Source of the DNA: an uncultured Bacilli bacterium
Lineage (GTDB): Bacteria; Bacillota_I; Bacilli_A; RF39; UBA660
DNA length: 16,157 bases
Direction: 5' to 3'
NCBI GenBank assembly: GCA_947627805.1
Contig: CANQXB010000011.1
Location: 1-16,157, forward strand
Position numbers and translations under genes: made by a program. The number at the start of each line of letters is the position of its first letter. Positions within the stretch are counted from its first letter, which is position 1. Shown in pieces: positions 5,282 to 11,769 of the stretch. A model generated the notes under the pieces. That model made no database searches, was not told the DNA's origin, and worked only from the letters and a program-made list of their open reading frames with translations.

Positions 5282-5899
5282 ATGGAAGAAAAGAAAGTAG
5301 AAACAAAAAGAGAAATAAAAAGTGTATATGAAAAATTACAAAAATGTAGGGCAATATTAGGAGATAAAAAAATTGCAAAAAGTGGTAAGAATAGTTATTC
5401 AAAGTATGAATATTTTGAGTTAAAAGATTTTTTACCAATAGTTAATAAATTATTTGAAGAAAATAAATTGACAAGTATTTTTAACTTAAACAAAGAAGAA
5501 GCTACACTAAAAATAATAAACATTGAAAATATATCTGATGAGGTTGTATTTTCAGTACCAGTAGCTGAGGCTCAAATATCTGGATGTTCTCCAATTCAAG
5601 CATTGGGTGGACAAATAACTTATTTGAGAAGATATTTATACATTAATGCTTTGGAAATTGCTGAAAGTGATATGCAAAATAGAGAAAAACCAGTTGAAAA
5701 AAATGTCGCCGAAGAAGAATTAAAAGTTATTTATATGTCTAAAGTAGATAGTTTAATTGCGGAAACTGGAACTGATTATGAAGATTTAAATAAACATTTT
5801 AAAGTAACAAGTAGTAAAGATTTAAATTTAGCACAATTAAAAGAAGCTGTAAAAATACTTGAACTTAAAAAATCTAAACAAAAAGAGGAGGTATTTTAA
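5282..5899 (+). CDS. erf: ERF-family single-strand annealing protein
   Basis: A 205-aa protein. The segment QALGGQITYLRRYLY (106-120) is the hallmark of the ERF (essential recombination function) family, preceded by the usual core (SKYEYFELKDFLPIV, 40-54). ERF proteins anneal complementary single strands in phage homologous recombination and help circularise or repair the genome. The C-terminal 60 residues form a separate Lys/Glu-rich helical region. The DUF1351 gene overlaps its stop (TAATG), and an SSB follows, forming the usual annealase cassette. The ribosome site is AAAGGG. Confidence 0.88.
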   Translation: MEEKKVETKREIKSVYEKLQKCRAILGDKKIAKSGKNSYSKYEYFELKDFLPIVNKLFEENKLTSIFNLNKEEATLKIINIENISDEVVFSVPVAEAQISGCSPIQALGGQITYLRRYLYINALEIAESDMQNREKPVEKNVAEEELKVIYMSKVDSLIAETGTDYEDLNKHFKVTSSKDLNLAQLKEAVKILELKKSKQKEEVF

Positions 5900-6744
5900 T
5901 GAATATAGAAAAGCCAGTTTTAGAAAATGAAATTGATGTTAAAATTGTTGGAACAACAACAGTAGAAAATAATATTAACGAAGTTAAAGAATTCGCTTTA
6001 AAATTAAAAGATTATTATTCAAAATTAATATTTACAGATGAGCAAATAAAAGAAGCTGAAAGTGAAAGAGCAACTATTAATAAAGCAATAAAGAAAATAT
6101 CAGATTATAGAAAAGAAACGATTTCCGAGTTTAAAAAGCCAATAGAATTATTTGAGCAAACTGCAAAAGAAACGGAACAAATCTTAAAGGAAACAGCTGA
6201 TTATGTGGATAAGCAAATAAAGAGTTATGAGGAAGTTCAAAAAGAAAAAAGAAAAGTTAATGCCAAAAAGATTTATGATGCTAATATTGAAGAACTTAAA
6301 GAGTTAATTCCTTTTGAAAAAATCTTTAACGAAAAGTGGCTCAATAAAGGAAGTTGGAAAGATGACAATACATCTTCGCTAATTCAAAATGAAATTATCG
6401 AAATAAGAGATAAGGTAAGAAATGGTTTAAAAACTATTGAAAGTCTTAATAGTGAATTTGAATTAGAACTTAAAAATACTTTTTTACAAGATTTTTCATT
6501 AGAAAATGCAATATTAAAAAACAATCAATTAATAGAGCAACAAAAAGCATTGTTAAAATCTAATGAAGTTAAAGAAGAAATAAAAATTAAAAAAACTGAA
6601 GAATTTATAAGTAAAAAAGTCGAAAATGAAGATTTAGAACCAACAGTAACATACACATTAAAGATTACTGGAACAATGTCGCAAATGAAAGCTTTAAGAG
6701 CATTTTTAGAAACAAACGAAATGGATTTTGAAAAGGTGAATTAA
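5899..6744 (+). CDS. DUF1351-family protein
   Basis: A 281-aa, strongly charged protein. It begins with a short beta-like segment (VLENEIDVKIVGTTTVENNI), then a long coiled-coil region (about 45-135, including ISDYRKETISEFKKPIELFE). It ends in a small globular domain (LKITGTMSQMKALRAFLETNE) resembling the C-terminus of DUF1351 proteins. Members sit beside ERF or RecT annealases in Firmicute phages, and their biochemical role is unknown. The start overlaps the ERF stop by one base, with GAGGAGG just upstream, so the two are translationally coupled. Confidence 0.75.
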   Translation: MNIEKPVLENEIDVKIVGTTTVENNINEVKEFALKLKDYYSKLIFTDEQIKEAESERATINKAIKKISDYRKETISEFKKPIELFEQTAKETEQILKETADYVDKQIKSYEEVQKEKRKVNAKKIYDANIEELKELIPFEKIFNEKWLNKGSWKDDNTSSLIQNEIIEIRDKVRNGLKTIESLNSEFELELKNTFLQDFSLENAILKNNQLIEQQKALLKSNEVKEEIKIKKTEEFISKKVENEDLEPTVTYTLKITGTMSQMKALRAFLETNEMDFEKVN

Positions 6745-6745
6745 T

Positions 6746-7051
6746 ATGAATTATGTAACTTTAGTTGGAAGATTAGCCGAGACTCCAGTATTAGAGAAAA
6801 TAGATGATGATAAAAAAATAACATATTTAAAATTAAAAATACCTAGAACATTTAAAAATATGTATGGTGAATACGAAACAGATATTATCAAATGCGTATT
6901 ATGGAACGGAATAGCATTAACAACAGTGGAATACTGTCGTGAAGGAGATGTAATAGGAGTTAGGGGAAGATTAGAAAATGCTAATAATGAAGATATTGTG
7001 GTAATAGCCGAAAAAGTAAATTTTATAGCTAGTAAAGGAAGGAATGATTAA
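6746..7051 (+). CDS. ssb: Single-stranded DNA-binding protein, short, no acidic tail
   Basis: A 101-aa OB-fold SSB: MNYVTLVGRLAETPVLEKI at the start, then TYLKLKIPRTFKN and GDVIGVRGRLENANNEDIVVIAEKV. It coats single strands made during replication and annealing. It ends right after the OB domain (FIASKGRND), so the Gly/Pro-rich linker and the acidic DDDIPF-type tip that recruits partner proteins are missing. The gene at 7688-8062 encodes a protein that does carry such a tip. The ATG lies one base after the DUF1351 stop, with AAGGTG as ribosome site. Confidence 0.9.
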   Translation: MNYVTLVGRLAETPVLEKIDDDKKITYLKLKIPRTFKNMYGEYETDIIKCVLWNGIALTTVEYCREGDVIGVRGRLENANNEDIVVIAEKVNFIASKGRND

Positions 7052-7054
7052 AAA

Positions 7055-7684
7055 ATGAAAGAGATAAAATTTAAAGATTTAGATTGGTATGTATTAGAAG
7101 AAAAAGAAGGAAAAACAAAATTATTATTAAAAAACGTATTAGATGAAGAAAGAATAAAAAAATATTGTGAAGATGACTGGTATAGAAATGGTAAAGAAGT
7201 AAGACATAGTGATTGTATAAGACCACCATTTGTATGGGAAAACTCATATATTTACAAAGTAATCTTACCAAACTTTTTAAAGGATTTGGATGTAGATGGC
7301 GAAGTTACTTTATTAACAAAAGAAGAAGTAGAAAGTCTACCTAATGAAGTAAAATGTTGTGATTATTGGTATTGGACCAAATCAGATGCAACTGATGATA
7401 ATGATGATTATGCTTATGCGTGGCTTGTGGTTACGGACGGCAACTTGAGCAGCAACGGCTGTGTGAACAATACGTATGCGGTTCGCCCAGTCTTCTATCT
7501 TGAATCTTCTGTACTTTGTTCTGGTGATGCAAATCCTGAAAACTTATTAAATGAAGATGTAAAAGAGGTTTGCAAGAACAAAGTAGCAGAAATTTCAAAA
7601 AAATTAGAAGATAATTGTCCTAAAACTGAGTTAGTAAAAAGAGTGAATAAATTAACCGAAATAATGAAAATTTTGGTGGGGTAG
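7055..7684 (+). CDS. DUF6273-type C-type-lectin/FGE-like protein
   Basis: A 209-aa protein with the layout I associate with DUF6273: LDWYVLEEKEGKTKLLLKNV at the start, FVWENSYIYKVILPNFL (59-75), VTLLTKEEVESLP (84-96), YWYWTKS (104-110) and a terminal VTDGNLSSNGCVNNTYAVRPVFYL region (126-149). This fold resembles formylglycine-generating-enzyme/C-type-lectin domains, the scaffold of targets of diversity-generating retroelements. The 3' part of the domain (7411-7490) is far more GC-rich than the rest of the gene. A helical tail (about 165-209) has been added. Finding it between an SSB and an SSB-like gene is odd, since such domains are usually surface or tail proteins. Function here is unknown. 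Confidence 0.65.
   Translation: MKEIKFKDLDWYVLEEKEGKTKLLLKNVLDEERIKKYCEDDWYRNGKEVRHSDCIRPPFVWENSYIYKVILPNFLKDLDVDGEVTLLTKEEVESLPNEVKCCDYWYWTKSDATDDNDDYAYAWLVVTDGNLSSNGCVNNTYAVRPVFYLESSVLCSGDANPENLLNEDVKEVCKNKVAEISKKLEDNCPKTELVKRVNKLTEIMKILVG
7411..7490 (+). other. GC-rich, variable-region-like patch in the DUF6273 gene
   Basis: By hand count, 44 of 80 bases are G or C, in a gene and window that look below about 30-35%. Codon choice switches abruptly to GCG, GTG, ACG, GGC, AAC, AGC and CGC, which are rare elsewhere here. It encodes the exposed-loop end of the lectin-like fold, with many AAC, AGC, GGC and GAC codons, the set produced from AAC by adenine mutagenesis. No reverse transcriptase or template repeat is present in the window. 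Confidence 0.6.
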
Positions 7685-7687
7685 TAA

Positions 7688-8062
7688 ATGAATATAGAAA
7701 TTGAAAAACCAATTATGATATTCCGAAAAGATGGAGAATACGGTCCAATGTATTCTCTTGGAATATCAAATAAAAAACAAGATGGAACCTACGAAACAGC
7801 ATACATGAATGTAAGATTTAGAAAAGGTGTGGAGGTAAATAATAGAGAAAAAATACTGATTAAAAAGGCTTGGATAAGATTTTCTAAAAAAGATAAAAAC
7901 ACATATTGGTATTTGTTCATAAGTGAATTTAAAAATTTAGATAAAATGACAGACTCACAAATAATTCAAGATGTAATGGAAACCGATGACCCATTTGCAG
8001 AATTTGGGGCCACCGCTGACTTATCCGGAATATCAGATAGTGATTTACCTTTTGGAGAATAG
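7688..8062 (+). CDS. SSB-like protein with acidic C-terminal tip
   Basis: A 124-aa protein. The first ~85 residues are strand-rich with aromatic and basic positions (IFRKDGEYGPMYSLGIS, YMNVRFRKGVEVNN, IRFSKKDKNTYWYLFISEF), which could form an OB-like nucleic-acid-binding barrel. The tail is acidic and ends in SDSDLPFGE, very like the DDDIPF tip by which SSBs recruit partner proteins, but two residues in from the end. It comes one gene after a real SSB that lacks such a tip. I infer an accessory ssDNA-binding or recruitment protein. The exact family is not recognised. Confidence 0.5.
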   Translation: MNIEIEKPIMIFRKDGEYGPMYSLGISNKKQDGTYETAYMNVRFRKGVEVNNREKILIKKAWIRFSKKDKNTYWYLFISEFKNLDKMTDSQIIQDVMETDDPFAEFGATADLSGISDSDLPFGE

Positions 8063-8065
8063 AAA

Positions 8066-8566
8066 ATGGAAAAGACCATATCTGGTACTCCACAAGAATT
8101 AGCCTTTAACTTATTTCAACTAGAACAAGATAAAATTTACGATATAACGGAACATAAAAAATTAAGAGGTGTAAAAGCCAATGCTTACTTTCATAAATTA
8201 GTAAATGAACTAGCAAGATATAATCGGTCCAAAGGATTTGCCATTTCGGATGAAGAAATGAAAATAAATATCAATTTATCTTATGGAACAATAGCTACTT
8301 TAGAAGATGGACAACCTTACGAAGTTATATTGCCAAAAAATGTAGATTTTCAAAATAAATATGAATATGCTAAAAGAATTAAAAGCAATGGTGTTTATAC
8401 TTGGTGGGTTTGTTATAAAAGAACAAGTGAGCTTAATACAAAAGAGTTTACTCAACTTATTAGAGGTTTAGAAGTTGAATGCAGAGAAGCAGGAATAAAG
8501 ACAATTGACGATATAGAATTTGAAAATATGATGAAAGAATACGAGAAAGAAGGGAAACTAAAGTGA
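8066..8566 (+). CDS. ninB: NinB-like phage recombination protein
   Basis: A 166-aa protein. The features are IYDITEHKKLRGVKANAYFH (24-43), a mid-domain with YGTIATLEDGQPYEVILP, and YKRTSELNTKEFTQLIRGLE (117-136) followed by AGIKTIDDIEFENMMKEYE. The KRTS-ELNTKE-F motif with a helix behind it is typical of NinB/Orf-like proteins, which bind single-stranded DNA and help load annealases in phage recombination. Placement after ERF and SSB genes agrees. GGAG for this gene lies inside the end of the previous gene. Confidence 0.7.
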   Translation: MEKTISGTPQELAFNLFQLEQDKIYDITEHKKLRGVKANAYFHKLVNELARYNRSKGFAISDEEMKININLSYGTIATLEDGQPYEVILPKNVDFQNKYEYAKRIKSNGVYTWWVCYKRTSELNTKEFTQLIRGLEVECREAGIKTIDDIEFENMMKEYEKEGKLK

Positions 8567-8760
8567 CTTATGAAGAATTATTTGCAAAATATACTTATTA
8601 TAAATCAGAATACGAAATATTAGGTGCATCAATAAGGCAAAAAAATAAAGATATAGCAAAATTAAAAAAAGAAATTACAGAATTGAAGAAGACTATAAGG
8701 ACATTACAAGAAGAAAATTCGGAAGAAATAGAAAGTTTATTTGATGAGGAGTTGTTATGA
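8563..8760 (+). CDS. 65-aa coiled-coil protein
   Basis: GTG start at 8563, overlapping the NinB-like stop by 4 nt (GTGA), with AAGGGAAAC upstream. Residues 20-55 are an almost uninterrupted coiled coil (KNKDIAKLKKEITELKKTIR) with an acidic end (EESLFDEELL-like). It is unrecognised and probably an oligomerisation or adaptor protein in the early operon. Confidence 0.6.
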   Translation: MTYEELFAKYTYYKSEYEILGASIRQKNKDIAKLKKEITELKKTIRTLQEENSEEIESLFDEELL

Positions 8761-9152
8761 AACTATTTAAAAAAATGTTTCAGGGGGAAGAAAAAAATAA
8801 AATAATAGAAAAATTAAATCGTATTGAAAAACAAGATGGCGATTTTATTTACAGATTACTAGATGAAAACGATGACTTAAATAACAGATATTCAAAGGAC
8901 ATAATGCTAGATAATAAAAAAGTGATGAAAGTTTTAAATGATCTAACTAATAAAGTGGATGAAACATCAAGAAAATTAGATAGTATGTCAGCTCAATTAG
9001 AAAATATATTTGATATTATTAAAGAATTTAAAGGAAATATGTATGAAATAAAAAAAATAAGACCAACTAAAGCTACTACTCAAAAAATAGGTGCAAAGAC
9101 TAGAAGTAAACAAAGTAACATAATTAGAAAGGAAAAAATGGTTGATGAATAG
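8757..9152 (+). CDS. 131-aa helical hypothetical protein with basic tail
   Basis: It starts at ATG 8757, overlapping the previous stop (ATGA). The central part (about 15-90) is helical and charged with heptad-like spacing (LNDLTNKVDETSRKLDSMSA). The last 40 residues are strongly basic (KKIRPTKATTQKIGAKTRSK). The layout suggests an oligomer that binds nucleic acid or a membrane surface through its tail. No family recognised. Confidence 0.6.
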   Translation: MKLFKKMFQGEEKNKIIEKLNRIEKQDGDFIYRLLDENDDLNNRYSKDIMLDNKKVMKVLNDLTNKVDETSRKLDSMSAQLENIFDIIKEFKGNMYEIKKIRPTKATTQKIGAKTRSKQSNIIRKEKMVDE

Positions 9153-9375
9153 AGAAGAAAAAATTGGTTATGTATTTATAGGCTTCTTAATAGCATTGTT
9201 TATATATTGTGTCTGGGCAATAGTAGATATTCTTAATAAAAAGCCAATTACTTACGAATATGCCTTAAATGGACAGATTTATACCAGTGATAAATGCAAA
9301 GTTATAGATGATGTTCCATATTGTTATGACACAGATGGATTCAGAAGAGTTGTAGACAATTATTATGAAAAGTAA
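9145..9375 (+). CDS. 76-aa single-pass membrane protein
   Basis: ATG 9145 overlaps the end of the upstream gene; a TTG at 9142 is the less likely alternative. A short polar N-terminus is followed by one hydrophobic helix (GYVFIGFLIALFIYCVWAIV, 8-27) and a 48-residue domain (NGQIYTSDKCKVIDDVPYCY) with C51 and C60 that could form a disulfide. The charge pattern is compatible with the domain lying outside the cell. Unrecognised. Confidence 0.6.
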   Translation: MNREEKIGYVFIGFLIALFIYCVWAIVDILNKKPITYEYALNGQIYTSDKCKVIDDVPYCYDTDGFRRVVDNYYEK

Positions 9376-9715
9376 AAGTGAAAAAATGAAAATGGTAAGT
9401 TTACTTGAAGTATTAGAGAAATTAGCCAAAGGTGAACCATATAAGAAATTGCAAAGGCATGATAGTAGAGTTTATGAATACAAACACGGGAGCTATATAA
9501 GTGAATATCAAGATAATTTAATCGATGACTTATCTAATGAATATAGCACCCAAGACATGCTCGGAACAGACTTATATGTAGTAGATGAAGAAGAAAATGG
9601 AATTAGGAAGGTGGAAAATATTATTATGAAAAATAAAGGTTTTACATTAATTGAACTATTAGCAGTAATTATAATTTTTACAATATTAATTTTAATTATT
9701 GGCGGGAGGTATTAG
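9365..9715 (+). CDS. Phage early protein ending in a type IV prepilin-like signal
   Basis: A 116-aa reading frame with two unlike parts. Residues 11-85 (VSLLEVLEKLAKGEPYKKLQ...YVVDEEENGI) resemble small soluble phage early proteins. Residues 88-116 begin with a Met and read MKNKGFTLIELLAVI followed by a hydrophobic helix ending GGRY. KG-FTLIE is the consensus prepilin peptidase cleavage and methylation site. The second part could also be translated alone from ATG 9626 (GGTGG lies 12 nt upstream, a poor spacing). The start of the whole frame is uncertain: ATG 9365 has no clear ribosome site, and ATG 9386 is an alternative. It overlaps the membrane gene before it. Confidence 0.6.
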   Translation: MKSKSEKMKMVSLLEVLEKLAKGEPYKKLQRHDSRVYEYKHGSYISEYQDNLIDDLSNEYSTQDMLGTDLYVVDEEENGIRKVENIIMKNKGFTLIELLAVIIIFTILILIIGGRY

Positions 9716-9718
9716 AAA

Positions 9719-9889
9719 ATGAATTGGTGGTTTATAGTTTATTTATGTATGAATGCCATTAGTATAGGAATGCATCTAGTAAAACATGGCGAACCAAAAG
9801 AGGATGGTTATTATAACTTTTTTGGAGCATTAATTGGTGCGGGAATAGGAATAACCATTGTATACATGGCAATAAAAACAGGATTATAG
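9719..9889 (+). CDS. 56-aa membrane protein with two helices
   Basis: Short gene with GGGAGG (9704-9709) 9 nt before ATG 9719. Two hydrophobic segments (WWFIVYLCMNAISIGMHLV and FFGALIGAGIGITIVYMAI) flank a polar loop (KHGEPKEDGYYN). Proteins with this layout are common in Firmicute phage early regions, without a known role. It is followed after 13 nt by the lipoprotein gene, also membrane-bound, so the two may act together at the envelope. Confidence 0.65.
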   Translation: MNWWFIVYLCMNAISIGMHLVKHGEPKEDGYYNFFGALIGAGIGITIVYMAIKTGL

Positions 9890-9902
9890 GAGGGAATAGA
9901 AA

Positions 9903-10310
9903 ATGAAAAAGAAAGTAATAGGAATAATTGGATTAGTATTAGGATGTTTATTATTAAGTGGTTGTACTAGTGCAGACACAGTAGGTTACAACATTAGTAG
10001 AGAAAGTGATGAGTTCAAAGTAAAAAGAAGAATCACATTTATTAATTTAAGAACAGGTGATTACTTATTCTCAATGACAGGTTTATGCAGTATTCAAGGC
10101 GGTAGTGGTTCATTAAATAGTGAATTAGAAGTTATATGTAAAATAGGTGAAGACAAATACCAAAAACATATGTTATACCTAGCACAAGAAACAACCTATG
10201 TAGTAGAACAATTAGAATTTAGCGAAGTTTCAAAATATAATTATGAATTTGTGTTTAGACCAGATGCAATTATACCAATAGAAATTAAAACTGAAACGAG
10301 TGGTAAATAA
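9903..10310 (+). CDS. Phage beta-sandwich-type lipoprotein
   Basis: A 135-aa protein with a lipoprotein signal: MKKK, a hydrophobic stretch, then LLSGC with C21 as the lipidated residue. The mature part begins SADTVGYNISRESDEFKVKR and continues strand-rich to the end (SKYNYEFVFRPDAIIPIEIK). The pattern SADTV-YNIS, F-V-RR, IN-RTG, ELEV-C matches a lipoprotein family widespread in Firmicute phages and described as beta-sandwich lipoproteins. Secreted, membrane-anchored phage early proteins can act in superinfection exclusion, which is inference here. AGGAGGG is the ribosome site. The next gene's ATG overlaps its stop (TAATGA). Confidence 0.75.
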   Translation: MKKKVIGIIGLVLGCLLLSGCTSADTVGYNISRESDEFKVKRRITFINLRTGDYLFSMTGLCSIQGGSGSLNSELEVICKIGEDKYQKHMLYLAQETTYVVEQLEFSEVSKYNYEFVFRPDAIIPIEIKTETSGK

Positions 10311-10660
10311 TGAAAAATAAAATGATAACAATTTATGAATTAATGGGACTTATTAAAGACAATAAAGCACCTGAAAAAATAAAATATAAAAATCGAACAT
10401 TTACTTTAAATAAAATAAGAGATGATTATGAAGATGAAAGTTATATATTATTCTTATTTGAAACATTTGGAAAATCTAATAATACATTTGACTTTTTAAA
10501 TACAAAAGTGGAATTTCTACCCGAAGAAAAATATGAGTGGGAAGATATAGAAGAAATAGATATTGAAAATGATATACCTTATAACCCAGCAGAAAAAATT
10601 AATCAACTTATTAAAAACCAAAAATGCTTAAAAGAAAGGCTAGATAAAAATGAAAGATAA
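10310..10660 (+). CDS. 116-aa hypothetical phage early protein
   Basis: ATG overlaps the lipoprotein stop by one base. The start (MITIYELMGLIKDNKAPEKIKYKNR is one continuous segment, residues 5-29) looks like the small phage early proteins that begin with an ELLGLI-KD-KAP pattern. The middle is acidic (WEDIEEIDIENDIPY), and the end is a Lys-rich helix (EKINQLIKNQKCLKERLDK). No function recognised. Confidence 0.6.
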   Translation: MKNKMITIYELMGLIKDNKAPEKIKYKNRTFTLNKIRDDYEDESYILFLFETFGKSNNTFDFLNTKVEFLPEEKYEWEDIEEIDIENDIPYNPAEKINQLIKNQKCLKERLDKNER

Positions 10661-10865
10661 AACACATTATATAAGAATTGCTAAAGAAATAATTAGAAGT
10701 TATTTGGATAAAAAAGAAGCATTAAGCGAAATAGGTTTTTTATTAAACGAAGAAGCCGACGAAAAATATACAATTTTAAAAGAACATATTACTGCAATTA
10801 AAAGTGTTATGGATAAGGCTTTAAAAGAAATAGAAAAGTTGGAGAATAAAGATGAAAATGTGTGA
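10650..10865 (+). CDS. 71-aa helical hypothetical protein
   Basis: Overlaps the preceding gene by 11 nt, with AAAGG about 10 nt before ATG 10650. The protein is mainly helical and charged (YIRIAKEIIRSYLDKKEALS), and its C-terminus KEIEKLENKDE is encoded by the 17-nt junction repeat that also carries the next ribosome site. Unrecognised. Confidence 0.55.
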   Translation: MKDKTHYIRIAKEIIRSYLDKKEALSEIGFLLNEEADEKYTILKEHITAIKSVMDKALKEIEKLENKDENV

Positions 10866-11224
10866 AACTTGTGAAACAATAAAATTTTATCAAGAACATA
10901 AAAATAAAGATTTTAAAGAAAAAATATTTGCTAAAATTTCTGTTTATACTTGGGATAAAAATCAAAGAGCAATTAAAGGAAATCATGTTGGTGCTATTAC
11001 AACAAAAGCTTATAATTTAAATTATTGCCCTACTTGTGGTAAGAAAATAGAAAAGTTGGAGAGTAAAGATGATTAGATATTATTTATTAATTTATAGCAA
11101 AGACTATTATGAAATCAAAAAAGAAAGTGATTTATTAATAGTTGGTGATTCAAGCAATAATGAAGTTCCATTAATAATAATGCCTATTGATGATGAATTT
11201 ATACAAGAAATAGAAAAGTTGGAG
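10828..11224 (+). repeat. 17-nt junction repeat, three copies at successive gene ends
   Basis: AAATAGAAAAGTTGGAG occurs exactly at 10828-10844, 11045-11061 and 11208-11224. Each copy encodes the IEKLE end of one protein and supplies the GGAG ribosome site for the next gene, so it marks three consecutive gene junctions. Such shared junctions can act as homology for swapping or duplicating small genes. Confidence 0.7.
10852..11076 (+). CDS. 74-aa zinc-ribbon protein
   Basis: ATG 10852 follows GGAG (10841-10844) from the junction repeat. Two CxxC pairs, C4-x2-C7 near the start (CETC) and CPTCGKK near residues 62-68, could form one zinc ribbon closing the fold around a beta-rich middle (KIFAKISVYTWD). 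Small phage proteins of this design are common and mostly uncharacterised. The C-terminus again reads KIEKLESKDD. Confidence 0.6.
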   Translation: MKMCETCETIKFYQEHKNKDFKEKIFAKISVYTWDKNQRAIKGNHVGAITTKAYNLNYCPTCGKKIEKLESKDD

Positions 11225-11233
11225 GAAAAATAA
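11069..11233 (+). CDS. 54-aa hypothetical protein
   Basis: ATG 11069 overlaps the previous stop by 8 nt, and GGAG from the junction repeat (11058-11061) lies 7 nt upstream. The product (MIRYYLLIYSKDYYEIKKES...) appears to be a small alpha-beta protein ending in IQEIEKLEEK, the same terminal motif as its two neighbours. No function recognised. The ribosome site and overlap support it as real. Confidence 0.6.
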   Translation: MIRYYLLIYSKDYYEIKKESDLLIVGDSSNNEVPLIIMPIDDEFIQEIEKLEEK

Positions 11234-11234
11234 A

Positions 11235-11489
11235 ATGGAAAATAATGATTATTATGAACCTACAATTAAAATAAATGGAATTAATGAGCCTAAAGTAGAA
11301 ATTAATTTTGATAATTATATTGAAAAACAACAACTTATTTCTTTTTTGGCAGATAAGATAAAAGAATGCAATAAATCAATAGGAACTGATTTATTAAAAA
11401 CGAATGCTACACATAGCAATAAAATAGTAGAAGTTAGTGTTTATCAAGAAGTCCTAGATTTTGTTAATAAAGATGGTAAAGATGAATAG
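11235..11489 (+). CDS. 84-aa hypothetical protein, paralogue of the next gene
   Basis: GGAGG (11221-11225) lies 9 nt before ATG 11235. After a short strand-rich start (PTIKINGINEPKVEINFDNY), residues 30-84 (QQLISFLADKIKECNKSI... YQEVLDFVNKDGKDE) align with the C-terminal half of the next protein, including the CN pair and the GKDE end. The two therefore look like a tandem duplication. Function unknown. Confidence 0.6.
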   Translation: MENNDYYEPTIKINGINEPKVEINFDNYIEKQQLISFLADKIKECNKSIGTDLLKTNATHSNKIVEVSVYQEVLDFVNKDGKDE

Positions 11490-11769
11490 AGAAGAATTAT
11501 CAAAACATATAGATATAATTGATAATAAAGTAATAATTGACAAAGATTTTTATAAACAAAATATTGAACGTTATATTTTGTATAATTCAATTAATAAAAG
11601 GAAAATTATTTCTTTTATAGAAAATAAAGTAAGAATGTGTAACGAAAGATTTGATACACTTCATAAAAATGAAAAAGAAAATTATACTCAAATTTTAACA
11701 GATTTTACAATTAAAGATATTTGCTATCAGATTTTATCTTTTATTGAAAATGGTGGTAAAGATGAGTGA
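11482..11769 (+). CDS. 95-aa hypothetical protein, paralogue of the previous gene
   Basis: ATG 11482 (MNREELSKHIDI) is the likely start, overlapping the previous stop by 8 nt. Upstream in-frame TTG and ATG codons lie within the previous gene. GGTAAAG is the only ribosome-site-like sequence. Residues ~40-95 (KRKIISFIENKVRMCNERFD... CYQILSFIENGGKDE) match the preceding protein. No family recognised. Confidence 0.6.
   Translation: MNREELSKHIDIIDNKVIIDKDFYKQNIERYILYNSINKRKIISFIENKVRMCNERFDTLHKNEKENYTQILTDFTIKDICYQILSFIENGGKDE

Noticed and set aside
7071..7271. Minus-strand frame with a hydrophobic product inside the DUF6273 gene
   Set aside because: Poly-Leu/Phe translation is what an antisense AT-rich, Lys/Glu-rich gene produces; no start signals.
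7411..7490. A complete diversity-generating retroelement within the window
   Set aside because: No reverse transcriptase, accessory protein or second copy of the GC-rich patch was found here, so only the target-like gene is reported.
10828..11224. CRISPR-like array, because of a 17-nt repeat at intervals
   Set aside because: Only three copies at 217 and 163 nt spacing, within coding junctions; the spacing and context exclude a CRISPR array.
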